From contig JAAZDR010000082.1 of assembly GCA_012512705.1 (NCBI GenBank), positions 1 to 8,152 on the forward strand: DNA of 8,152 nucleotides, written 5' to 3'. The translations under genes and the position numbers were made by a program. The stretch comes from Bacillota bacterium (lineage in GTDB: Bacteria > Bacillota > Dethiobacteria > DTU022 > JAAZDR01). The notes beneath the pieces were generated by a model. That model saw only the letters and a list, made by a program, of their open reading frames with translations. It did no database searches and had not been told where the DNA came from. This document shows, piece after piece, positions 1 through 6,360 of this stretch (position 1 is the stretch's first letter; every line of letters starts with the position of its first letter).

Positions 1-603
1 GCTTTCTGTCAAACGCCCGCCAACCAGACTGCCCGCCAACCAGACTTAAAGCCTGCTGAGCCTGTTTTATCTCTATCTCTGCTTTGGGGCCCTTGTAGGC
101 AATCAAAAAACCAAATTTCTGCACAAAAGGAAGCGCAATCTCCACTAAAACAGGTAGGGCGGCAACTGCTCTGGAGACGACCAGTGGGAACTGCTCTCGA
201 TACAGTGGATCATGTGCGTAATCTTCTGCTCTTCCCCAAAGGACGGCAATCCTATGCATAACTAAATTCTCTTTGACGTGTTCAATAAATTCAAGTCTCT
301 TTTCTTCGCGTCCAAAAAAACAACTTCTAAATCCGGACGTAATATTTTCAACGGTATGCCCGGGAACCCTCCCCCGGTACCTAAATCTAAAACACGTGCA
401 CCCTCTTTTGGCTGGCAAAACTTTAAAAGTGAAACTGAATCTAAAAAATGTTGAATGTAACCATCTTCAGAAACGCTGGGAACGAGGTTCATCACCGTAT
501 TTCTTTTTTTTAAAAGCACATAATGTTTCTCAATCTTCTCGCCGCATGAAGGAGGAATCTGCAGTCCGAAATCTATGGCCGCATTTTTAAGTCTCTCAAA
601 AAT
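1..603 (-). pseudogene. rsmG: 16S rRNA (guanine527-N7)-methyltransferase RsmG, disrupted and partial
   Basis: Homology is continuous to the left edge but no single reading frame is intact. RsmG methylates G527 of 16S rRNA using SAM. The first segment reads FERLKNAAIDFGLQ, then MNLV, HFLDSVSLLK and the SAM-binding LDLGTGGGFPGIPL. It stops at 262-264 after FLDAKK. The rest continues in another frame as KRLEFIEHVKENL, GRAEDYA, VVSRAVAALPVLVE and LIAYKGPKAE. Three lesions are visible. The family-length start is ATT (601-603), overlapping the mnmG stop as TAATT where TAATG is expected; SD-like AGGGAG lies at 608-613. One nucleotide is missing around 296-308. A perfect 16-bp tandem duplication (15-46) breaks the frame after LVGG; removing one copy restores LVGGRLTES. 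The first standard start, GTG at 517-519, would lose about 28 residues. Probably a recent pseudogene. The homopolymer shift alone could be a sequencing error; the duplication is harder to explain that way. The 3' end lies outside the window. Confidence 0.88.
15..46. repeat. perfect 16-bp tandem duplication inside rsmG
   Basis: The unit GCCCGCCAACCAGACT occurs twice back to back (15-30 and 31-46) with no mismatch. Sixteen is not a multiple of three, so the duplication shifts the rsmG frame. Collapsing it to one copy restores a normal RsmG-like run (ALSLVGGRLTES). This fits a recent replication-slippage duplication. Confidence 0.95.
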
Positions 604-2504
604 TAATCTCCCTCTTCCTTTCTACTCCTTTGCTCAAGATAGAGATGCAGAAGGGAGATATCAGCCGGTGTAATCCCGGAAATACGAGAGGCCTGCCCCA
701 GGGACTGAGGCAAAAACTGCTGTAGTTTATCCTTTGCCTCTAATGATAGGCCGCTGACTTTTGTATAGTCAAACTGCGGTGGAATCTTTTTATTCTCCCA
801 TTTACGGAAACGTTTAACCTGCTCCTCCTGCTTCTTAATATAGCCGGCATATTTTATTTGAATTTCAACCTGTTCTTTAACGACTTCTGGTAATTCGGGA
901 GGATCATTGTCCAATCCACTTTGCTGAAGTTTATGATAATTGAATTCCGGACGGCGTAAAAGCTGCGCCAAACTAGTTGGGCTGTTTAAGGGTGCGCTGC
1001 CCATAGCCTCCATAATTTTTTGTCTCTCTTTCGTTGGTGTAATCACAACCTCTTCCAAGCGTGAGAGTTCACGTGCAATCATCTCTTTCTTTTTTAGAAA
1101 AGCATTATAGCGCTGTTCTGAAATTAGCCCGAGATCATAGCCAAGCGGCGTAAGCCGCATATCCGCATTATCATGTCTTAAAAGCAGCCTGTATTCTGCA
1201 CGAGATGTTAGCATTCTGTATGGGTCTATAGTTCCTTTCAGTACAAGATCATCAATTAAAACGCCTATATACGCCTGAGAGCGATCGAGCACAAGCGGCT
1301 TCTCTTCTTTAATTTTTAATGCAGCATTGATCCCGGCAATGATCCCCTGTGCAGCAGCTTCTTCATAACCGGAGGTGCCGTTGATCTGACCGGCAAAGAA
1401 AATTCCCTCCACTGTTTTTAATTCAAGAGTCGGCTTTAATTGGGTTGGATCAAGGCAATCATATTCAATAGCATAGCCGGGACGAATAAGTTTCACGTTT
1501 TCCATTCCTGGAATACTCCGCAGCATCGCCACCTGCACATCTTCAGGCAAAGAAGTTGACAGCCCCTGAACATAGAGCTCCTTCGCGTTAGCGTCTTCCG
1601 GTTCTAAAAAAACTTGGTGCTGCTCCTTATCGGCAAAACGGACTACTTTAGTTTCAATAGAAGGGCAATAACGTGGACCTACACCCTTAAGGTGTCCACT
1701 ATATAAGGGGGAACGGTGCAAATTATCCTGAATTATCTGATGCGTTTCTGCAGTAGTATGAGTAAGCCAGCAGGGAAGTTGCGGTCTTAACGGCGGTTTT
1801 TGTTCAAGATGTTCAAAAGAGAAAAAAGGCGCATCATCTTCACCATATTGAGCCTCCATTTTTTCAAGATCTACAGAACTGCGGGCCACTCTCGGTGGTG
1901 TGTCCGTTTTAAACCGTCTAAGCTTACAGCCCAATTCCTGCAAGTGGAGGCTGAGATCAATTGAGGGTCTTAAGCCGTTTGGGCCACCGCTGTAAACAAG
2001 TTCACCAATAATAATCCTCCCTTTAAGATAAGTTCCTGATGTAACCACCAAACATTTAGCCTTAAAAAAGGCTCCCGTCTCTGTCTCCACCCCGCTTGCC
2101 CTTCCATTTTTAACCAAAATTCGGGTAACTACAGCTTGCCGCAAATCAAGATTTGCGGTGTTCGCTAATACCGTACGCATATTGCGCTGATAAAGCTCCT
2201 TATCAACCTGTGCCCGTAAAGCACGCACAGCTGGCCCTTTCCCCGTATTCAACATCCGGTGCTGTAAATAAGAAATATCAACAATTTTCCCCATCTGACC
2301 ACCAAGAGCATCTACTTCTCTCACCAGATGACCTTTTGCCGGACCACCAACAGCCGGGTTGCAGGGCATCAGCGCAATACCTTCAATGCTTATTGTTAGC
2401 AATAACGTTTTCATGCCCATCCGGGCTGCTGCAAGTGCTGCTTCACAGCCGGCATGTCCGGCACCGACTACCAGTACATCATATTCACCTGCCAGGTAGC
2501 TCAA
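603..2504 (-). CDS. mnmG: tRNA uridine-34 5-carboxymethylaminomethyl synthesis enzyme MnmG (GidA)
   Basis: FAD-dependent partner of MnmE. The complex installs (carboxymethyl)aminomethyl groups at C5 of wobble U34 in tRNAs reading codons that end in A or G. Residues here count from the upstream GTG at 2513. The dinucleotide-binding motif VVGAGHAG is at 15-22, MPCNPAVGG at 49-57, the GidA signature [15 protein letters not shown] at 279-293 with the expected Cys283, and [17 protein letters not shown] at 374-390. The C-terminus ends with [16 protein letters not shown], so the protein is full length. I prefer the TTG at 2504: AGGTGA lies at 2510-2515, and the product begins [10 protein letters not shown] as in the family. 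The GTG at 2513 abuts the mnmE stop and has only GGAAAG 3 nt away. Odd point: the conserved KTGTPPR reads KTDTPPR (202-208). The stop codon overlaps the ATT of rsmG by one base. Confidence 0.97.
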   Translation of the reverse strand: MSYLAGEYDVLVVGAGHAGCEAALAAARMGMKTLLLTISIEGIALMPCNPAVGGPAKGHLVREVDALGGQMGKIVDISYLQHRMLNTGKGPAVRALRAQVDKELYQRNMRTVLANTANLDLRQAVVTRILVKNGRASGVETETGAFFKAKCLVVTSGTYLKGRIIIGELVYSGGPNGLRPSIDLSLHLQELGCKLRRFKTDTPPRVARSSVDLEKMEAQYGEDDAPFFSFEHLEQKPPLRPQLPCWLTHTTAETHQIIQDNLHRSPLYSGHLKGVGPRYCPSIETKVVRFADKEQHQVFLEPEDANAKELYVQGLSTSLPEDVQVAMLRSIPGMENVKLIRPGYAIEYDCLDPTQLKPTLELKTVEGIFFAGQINGTSGYEEAAAQGIIAGINAALKIKEEKPLVLDRSQAYIGVLIDDLVLKGTIDPYRMLTSRAEYRLLLRHDNADMRLTPLGYDLGLISEQRYNAFLKKKEMIARELSRLEEVVITPTKERQKIMEAMGSAPLNSPTSLAQLLRRPEFNYHKLQQSGLDNDPPELPEVVKEQVEIQIKYAGYIKKQEEQVKRFRKWENKKIPPQFDYTKVSGLSLEAKDKLQQFLPQSLGQASRISGITPADISLLHLYLEQRSRKEEGD

Positions 2505-2513
2505 TAAGCTCAC

Positions 2514-3917
2514 CTACTTTCCAACACAAAATTGCTCAAATATTTTATTTATAACCGCCTCCGATAACGTTTCCCCGGTGAGCTCCCCAAGGGCATTCCA
2601 GGCTTCACGTATATCAATTGCTACTAGATCAAGCGGTGTCCGCTTCGCGACCTCGTTCAGGGCCGCGTTAAAGTGCGCATAAGCTACCTCTAGCCTCTTC
2701 TTCTGCCGCAGATTAAAAACGAGGTTGCTGTCTGGAGTGTTCGCTTTTCCTTTAAAAACCATCTCCACAATCTTCGCTTCCAATTCTTCTAATCCCAAAC
2801 CCTTGGTCACTGCAGTTTTTTGAAAGTCAAAGCCCGGAAAACATTTGTTCAACTCTTCCTTGCTGATATTGTTACCTAGATCAATTTTATTGAGAACTAG
2901 CAGGGCCGGCTGTTCCTCAATAAGTTCAAAAATCACCAGATCGCTCTCCGTAATGCCTTCTGAAGCGTCAAGAACAAAAAGAATTAAATCCGCAGCTCTA
3001 ATTACTTCTTTAGATCTCTGAATACCGTGCTTCTCCACGATATCTTCCGTGTCCTGGATCCCAGCCGTATCAATTATGCGTAAGGGAATACCCTTTAAGT
3101 TCAAGTATTCCTCTAATAAGTCCCTAGTCGTTCCCGGTATATCGGTAACAATCGCCCGCTGTTGTCGTAAAAGTGCATTCAATAACGAAGATTTACCGAC
3201 ATTTGGTCTTCCAATAATCGCTGTTTTTAGCCCCTCATGAATTATCCGCCCCTGATCTGCGCCGTCAATCATTTTGCGCAGCTTAATAACAATATTTTGC
3301 AATCGCTGAGAGGCATATTCAAAATCCATTTCTTCTAAATCATCTTCTGGATAATCATGGACAGCCTCTATCTCCGCCAATACCTCCACCGTTTCCGCAC
3401 GCAGCTTCTTAATTTCGGCTGAAAGCCTGCCATCCAGCTGCTGCATCGCTGTTGTAAGTGCTTTTTTCGTTTTTGCATTGACAATATTTAACACGGATTC
3501 AGCCTGGATGAGATCAATCCTGCCGTTCAAAAAAGCCCTTTTTGTAAATTCTCCAGGCTCAGCTAGACGGGCTCCCTTACGCAACAAAAGCTCCAAAACT
3601 TGCCGCACCGGGACTATCCCGCCATGACAGTTTATTTCAGCCATATTTTCACGCGTATAAGTGTGTGGTGCTTTCATAAATGATACGAGAACCTCGTCCA
3701 AAACGGTATTACCGTCTTTTATGATACCATAGTAAAGATGATGGGAACGTGGGGAATTGATCTTTTTTTGTTTTTTATAATAGAAAATTTCCATAACGAT
3801 ATCCCAGGCTTTCTCTCCGCTTAAGCGAACGATGCTGATTCCTCCTTCGCCGATCGGCGTAGAGATCGCGCAGATCGTATCCTGTTCGTTATTAAGAAGA
3901 TTATTTTGCAACTCCAT
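2514..3917 (-). CDS. mnmE: tRNA modification GTPase MnmE (TrmE)
   Basis: GTPase that acts with MnmG on U34 of tRNAs and uses a tetrahydrofolate-derived C1 unit. The 467-residue product has the full family architecture. The N-terminal folate-binding domain starts AISTPIGEGGISIVRLSG (17-34). The helical region includes PGEFTKRAFLNGRIDL (121-136). The inserted G domain has G1 GRPNVGKS (236-243), G2 TTRD (263-266), G3 DTAG (283-286) and G4 NKID (343-346). The C-terminus FEQFCVGK carries the conserved Cys of FCIGK-type ends. I chose the ATG at 3917 because AGGAGG lies 3 nt upstream and the family begins close to the DTI-AISTPIGEGG motif. An in-frame ATG at 3980 would add 21 unlike residues translated through a terminator hairpin. 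The gene follows jag after an intrinsic terminator, and its stop abuts the alternative mnmG GTG, so mnmE, mnmG and rsmG form one transcript. Confidence 0.97.
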   Translation of the reverse strand: MELQNNLLNNEQDTICAISTPIGEGGISIVRLSGEKAWDIVMEIFYYKKQKKINSPRSHHLYYGIIKDGNTVLDEVLVSFMKAPHTYTRENMAEINCHGGIVPVRQVLELLLRKGARLAEPGEFTKRAFLNGRIDLIQAESVLNIVNAKTKKALTTAMQQLDGRLSAEIKKLRAETVEVLAEIEAVHDYPEDDLEEMDFEYASQRLQNIVIKLRKMIDGADQGRIIHEGLKTAIIGRPNVGKSSLLNALLRQQRAIVTDIPGTTRDLLEEYLNLKGIPLRIIDTAGIQDTEDIVEKHGIQRSKEVIRAADLILFVLDASEGITESDLVIFELIEEQPALLVLNKIDLGNNISKEELNKCFPGFDFQKTAVTKGLGLEELEAKIVEMVFKGKANTPDSNLVFNLRQKKRLEVAYAHFNAALNEVAKRTPLDLVAIDIREAWNALGELTGETLSEAVINKIFEQFCVGK

Positions 3918-3926
3918 AAACCTCCT

Positions 3927-3963
3927 GCTAAAACAAAGCCGCTTTCCTCCCTCGGAATGCGGC
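3927..3963 (-). terminator. intrinsic terminator or attenuator between jag and mnmE
   Basis: Read on the minus strand, GCCGC-A-TTCC pairs with GGAA-A-GCGGC: nine base pairs with one internal A/A mismatch and a 6-nt loop (3948-3953). The T-rich run TTTGTTTT follows at 3930-3937. This is a Rho-independent terminator layout. The mnmE SD and ATG lie only 10-20 nt further on, so it probably lowers read-through from the rpmH-jag operon into mnmE rather than separating two fully independent units. I saw no consensus promoter in the 88-nt spacer. Confidence 0.7.
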
Positions 3964-4005
3964 CTAATAAATAAATGCACAATATTTAAAGCTTTTGAGC
4001 AAGCG

Positions 4006-4635
4006 CTATTTCAAAGAGATGACCACCTTACGGTTCGGATCTTCACCTTTGCTGCATGTGACAACATAAGGGTTATCCTGAAGTGCCAAATGAATAATGC
4101 GACGTTCTTGGGGTGTCATCGGTTCCAAAGTGATCTGCTCTTTTTTTTGCACTACTTTACGGGCCAAATTGAGGGCAAGGTTTTTTAAAGTTTTTTCTCT
4201 TTTCTGCCGATAATTTTCAATATCTAACAAAACTTTCTTCTGTAAACCCTTAAACTGACGGCGCAAGACGATATTCAATAGATATTGCAAAGCATTTAAA
4301 GTTTGCCCGCGTCGGCCAATCAATACACCTAGATCATCACCGGTGATCTCCACAGAGATAATTTCGGGTTCGCTCTCTATAATTCGCACCTGCGCTTTAT
4401 TATAACCCATACAGTCCAAAATTTTCGTCAATAGTTCAATTAGGTATTCCTGGGGCTCATATTTAACCCTAACTCTTACTTGAGCTTCGCGCGAGCCAAA
4501 AACCCCCAAAAAACCGCTGCTCGGTTCGTTTAAAACCTCGATATCAGCATTGCTTCTTTTAATAATATTTAATTTGTTTAAGGCTATCTCCACTGCTTCC
4601 TCAACAGTTTTTGCAGTGATCTCAATCTCTTTCAT
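4006..4635 (-). CDS. jag: RNA-binding protein Jag/KhpB (Jag-N, KH, R3H domains)
   Basis: Single-stranded-RNA-binding protein usually encoded next to yidC in Firmicutes; in some species it partners KhpA and affects cell division and envelope growth. The 209 residues hold three parts in order. The Jag N-terminal domain (about 1-55) runs from ITAKTVEEAVEIALNKL to the GFLGVFG motif. A KH domain (about 75-148) has the GXXG loop as IGRRG in DDLGVLIGRRGQTLNALQ. An R3H domain (about 150-209) has the motif as ERRIIHLAL, followed by KGEDPNRKVVI. The linker between the first two domains is short. Its ATG overlaps the yidC stop in a 4-nt ATGA (4632-4635), so translation is likely coupled to yidC. The terminator at 3927-3963 follows. 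Confidence 0.95.
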   Translation of the reverse strand: MKEIEITAKTVEEAVEIALNKLNIIKRSNADIEVLNEPSSGFLGVFGSREAQVRVRVKYEPQEYLIELLTKILDCMGYNKAQVRIIESEPEIISVEITGDDLGVLIGRRGQTLNALQYLLNIVLRRQFKGLQKKVLLDIENYRQKREKTLKNLALNLARKVVQKKEQITLEPMTPQERRIIHLALQDNPYVVTCSKGEDPNRKVVISLK

Positions 4636-5288
4636 TGCTCTTTCACCGCCTTCTCAACACTGGGGCGATTGACTAATAGATGCTGTCCCACAGTTAAAAT
4701 ATTATTCATTATCCAGTAAAGAACAAGGCCTGAAGGAAAGTTAATACTAAGAATCAAGAGCATTGCCGGCATAACATAGAGCATCGTTTTTTGATTAGGG
4801 TCAGTGATCATCAATTTTTGTTGCCAAAATGTCGTTAGGCCGGCAAGAACAGGAAGGATATAATATGGATCTGGCTCTAAAAGGCTAATCAGCTCCAAGT
4901 TGGGGAAAAGATAAGGTGTAAAGCCGGGAACCATCTCTAACCTTGAAGGATTTTCGCGTAAAAGGTTGAAAATAGAGATCAAAATAGGAAACTGTACTAA
5001 TAAAGGCAGACAGCCCGCTAAAGGGTTAACATTGTTTTTTTGCATAAACTCCATCGTTGCTTTATTCAGCTTTTCTTTATCATTTTTATATTTTTGTTGG
5101 ATCTTCTTTAGTTCAGGTTGAATTTCCTGCATTTTTTTTGCTGACTGCATCTGCTTTTTATTAAGTGGATATGTAATAATTTTAACCAAAACAGTTAAAA
5201 TAATAATTGATACTCCATAATTAGGAACAAGATTTACATAAAAAAACTTTAATAGCACGCCAAAAAAATCAATGATCGAGCCTGACAT
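4632..5288 (-). CDS. yidC: membrane protein insertase YidC/Oxa1 (SpoIIIJ type)
   Basis: Inserts and folds inner-membrane proteins, alone or with SecYEG. The product of about 218 residues is the short Gram-positive form without the large periplasmic domain of proteobacterial YidC. The first membrane segment (VSIIILTVLVKIITYPL) is followed by the basic cytoplasmic hairpin KKQMQSAKKMQEIQPELKK, a QKNNVNPLAGCLPLL motif leading into the next segment, and further hydrophobic segments around YYILPVLAGL and LYVMPAMLLILSINFPSGLVLYWI. The Lys in LVKIITYPL sits where an Arg or Lys is found in the hydrophilic groove. I see no lipobox or long signal peptide at the N-terminus. I chose the ATG at 5288, with GGAGGGG upstream; the adjacent in-frame TTG at 5291 is too close to that site. 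yidD lies 30 nt upstream and jag overlaps the stop by 4 nt. Confidence 0.95.
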   Translation of the reverse strand: MSGSIIDFFGVLLKFFYVNLVPNYGVSIIILTVLVKIITYPLNKKQMQSAKKMQEIQPELKKIQQKYKNDKEKLNKATMEFMQKNNVNPLAGCLPLLVQFPILISIFNLLRENPSRLEMVPGFTPYLFPNLELISLLEPDPYYILPVLAGLTTFWQQKLMITDPNQKTMLYVMPAMLLILSINFPSGLVLYWIMNNILTVGQHLLVNRPSVEKAVKEQ

Positions 5289-5318
5289 CAATTCCCCTCC
5301 TCAATCTATACCCTACAT

Positions 5319-5567
5319 TCACTGCAAAGGATCATAGCCCCCTGGATGAAAGGGATGACAGCGTAGAATACGTTTTAAAAAAAGATAGCAGCCTTTCAAA
5401 GCACCGTAACGCTGAATCGCTTCGAGACTATATTGCGAACAAGTAGGGTAAAATCTACAGCTCGGTCTCTTTAAAGGCGAAATAAGTTTCTGATAAAAAA
5501 GGATTATTAAAACTAAAAAGTATTTTATGCTTATTTTTGAGGCCAACTTTTTCCAGTAATCTTTCAA
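5319..5567 (-). CDS. yidD: membrane protein insertion efficiency factor YidD
   Basis: Small membrane-associated protein thought to assist YidC-dependent insertion. The 82 residues show the family core almost unchanged: a hydrophobic N-terminal helix ([12 protein letters not shown]), then [22 protein letters not shown] with its two Cys, a YGALKG segment and the C-terminal [15 protein letters not shown]. There is no ATG. The TTG at 5567 has a near-perfect SD (AAAGAGGTGA, 5577-5586) 9 nt upstream. A second TTG at 5546 would give a 75-residue protein closer to the usual N-terminal length but with a weaker site. The first part overlaps the 3' end of rnpA in a different frame, by up to 113 nt, so translation of the two is probably linked. 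Confidence 0.93.
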   Translation of the reverse strand: MKDYWKKLASKISIKYFLVLIILFYQKLISPLKRPSCRFYPTCSQYSLEAIQRYGALKGCYLFLKRILRCHPFHPGGYDPLQ

Positions 5568-5874
5568 TATTATTGCTCACCTCTTTAAAACCGGCAACAG
5601 AAGCTTTTTTTCTAGCAATAAACACAAAATCATACCCTTGTTCTATTTTATCCTGCTGTAAAAGGAACGATTCAAAAATTAACCGTCGAATGCGATTGCG
5701 AACGACGCTGTTACCAACTTTTTTACTTATTGAAAACCCGATACGATTAAACTTTAGACCATTGGCAATATAATACATGACAATATAATGCTGAGCAAGA
5801 GATTTACCCTTACGGTATACTTTTAAAAAATCGTGATTTTTTTTAAGTCGTTTAAAATTTACCCCATTATACAC
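5455..5874 (-). CDS. rnpA: ribonuclease P protein component
   Basis: Protein subunit of RNase P; it helps the catalytic RNA bind pre-tRNA 5' leaders. The family signatures are clear. The N-terminus reads [19 protein letters not shown], and the basic RNR motif [14 protein letters not shown] (52-65) is followed by [15 protein letters not shown] comes later, with the final conserved helix [12 protein letters not shown] ending near residue 112. The remaining 27 residues (to 139) are an unusual tail encoded inside the yidD gene in another frame. The start is GTG at 5874. No ATG is available in frame, and only a weak AAGAG precedes it, so initiation may depend on rpmH translation or on opening of the hairpin at 5894-5940. 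Transcription comes from the rpmH promoter. Confidence 0.95.
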   Translation of the reverse strand: MYNGVNFKRLKKNHDFLKVYRKGKSLAQHYIVMYYIANGLKFNRIGFSISKKVGNSVVRNRIRRLIFESFLLQQDKIEQGYDFVFIARKKASVAGFKEVSNNIERLLEKVGLKNKHKILFSFNNPFLSETYFAFKETEL

Positions 5875-5893
5875 AACTCTTACTCTTAAAATA

Positions 5894-5940
5894 GAAGAAA
5901 AAGACTACAACCTTAAATTAGGCTGTTAGTCTTTTTCTTC
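5894..5940 (-). promoter_or_regulatory. 14-bp perfect hairpin spanning the rpmH stop, before rnpA
   Basis: GAAGAAAAAGACTA (5894-5907) and TAGTCTTTTTCTTC (5927-5940) are exact inverse complements around a 19-nt loop. The right arm is the last codons of rpmH, the loop holds the rpmH stop (5918-5920), and the left arm is the spacer before rnpA. On the minus strand the stem is followed by TATTTT, a weak T-run. It could be an attenuator, a processing or stabilising hairpin, or a poor terminator that keeps rnpA expression below that of rpmH. Confidence 0.6.
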
Positions 5941-6052
5941 CCTTTAAACGCCTTCTTTTTAAGATATTACGTCCCTCTTTAGTGCTCATTCTTTTGAGAA
6001 ATCCGTGTTCCTTTTTTCTTTTTCTTTTTTTTGGCTGATAAGTACGCTTCAC
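5918..6052 (-). CDS. rpmH: 50S ribosomal protein L34
   Basis: A 44-residue, strongly basic protein matching bacterial L34 along its whole length: [18 protein letters not shown], then [22 protein letters not shown] and RLTA. It is a component of the large ribosomal subunit. The start is GTG at 6052, fixed by the invariant (M)KRTYQP N-terminus, with a purine-rich AAGGGGGA SD about 9 nt upstream. It is the first gene of the leftward operon and has a consensus promoter about 65 nt upstream. Divergent pairing with dnaA across the origin is the standard Firmicutes arrangement. The final codons form one arm of the 5894-5940 hairpin. Confidence 0.97.
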   Translation of the reverse strand: MKRTYQPKKRKRKKEHGFLKRMSTKEGRNILKRRRLKGRKRLTA

Positions 6053-6117
6053 TTTTCTTGTATCCCCCTTTTTTCAAAATGCATACAACTTGCTTCCTAA
6101 AAATAGTCAGTAAAAAA

Positions 6118-6147
6118 ATTATAACCGATAAAAAATAACAATGTCAA
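6118..6147 (-). promoter_or_regulatory. rpmH operon sigma-A promoter
   Basis: On the minus strand a perfect -35 TTGACA (6142-6147) is followed after 18 bp by a perfect -10 TATAAT (6118-6123). Transcription would begin near 6111, leaving a leader of about 58 nt before the rpmH GTG. It is the strongest promoter match in the window and suits a ribosomal protein operon. Confidence 0.9.
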
Positions 6148-6232
6148 GAGTTTCCGCTTGCATTAAGCTTCAAACTTTATTACAAGGTCAGTTTTTCAGA
6201 TTGCAGGTCATAATATATTTTGTTAAGATGGT

Positions 6233-6301
6233 TGTGGATAAGTCTAATTTTATTTACTTATCCACAGAATTTGTGTATAAGTAAATATTTTTTGTGGATA
6301 A
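6233..6301. promoter_or_regulatory. oriC: upstream DnaA-box cluster of oriC
   Basis: Four 9-mers match TTATNCACA exactly within 69 bp: 6233-6241 (minus, TGTGGATAA), 6258-6266 (plus, TTATCCACA), 6272-6280 (minus, TGTGTATAA) and 6293-6301 (minus, TGTGGATAA). Their density beside dnaA, between the divergent rpmH and dnaA genes, marks this as the upstream part of the replication origin. The box at 6293-6301 reaches the dnaA promoter region, so DnaA very likely represses its own gene here. Confidence 0.92.
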
Positions 6302-6318
6302 CCTTCGAAAGATATAAT
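6291..6318 (+). promoter_or_regulatory. probable dnaA promoter
   Basis: A perfect -10 TATAAT lies at 6313-6318, 42 bp before the dnaA ATG. The -35 region is poor (TTTGTG at 6291-6296, 16-bp spacing) and overlaps the DnaA box at 6293-6301, which suggests autorepression. The dnaA SD is AGGGGG at 6347-6352, 8 nt before the ATG. Confidence 0.6.
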
Positions 6319-6360
6319 ATTGTTGATCCTTAAATTTATCATTACCAGGGGGTTTTTAAT

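Noticed and set aside
273..590. Open frame of 105 codons on the plus strand opposite rsmG
   Set aside because: It is antisense to clear RsmG homology, shows no recognisable domain, and has no good SD. It exists only because the complementary strand is read.
2153..2554. Open frame of 133 codons on the plus strand opposite mnmG
   Set aside because: It lies against the highly conserved FAD-binding region of MnmG; its translation is low-complexity and resembles no family I know.
3918..3980. N-terminal extension of MnmE from the ATG at 3980
   Set aside because: The extra 21 residues do not resemble the family and would be translated through the terminator stem; the ATG at 3917 has its own AGGAGG.
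3832..4188. Open frame of 118 codons on the plus strand opposite mnmE and jag
   Set aside because: It crosses the jag terminator and two conserved genes on the other strand, with no supporting SD or domain.
6201..6229. Alternative dnaA promoter TTGCAG-N17-TAAGAT
   Set aside because: Only 3 of 6 and 4 of 6 bases match consensus; the TATAAT at 6313-6318 is a better candidate.
6304..6310. Possible Spo0A box (TTCGAAA, one mismatch to the inverse of TGTCGAA) by the dnaA promoter
   Set aside because: A single 7-mer with a mismatch in AT-rich DNA is expected by chance, and nothing else here shows that the organism sporulates.
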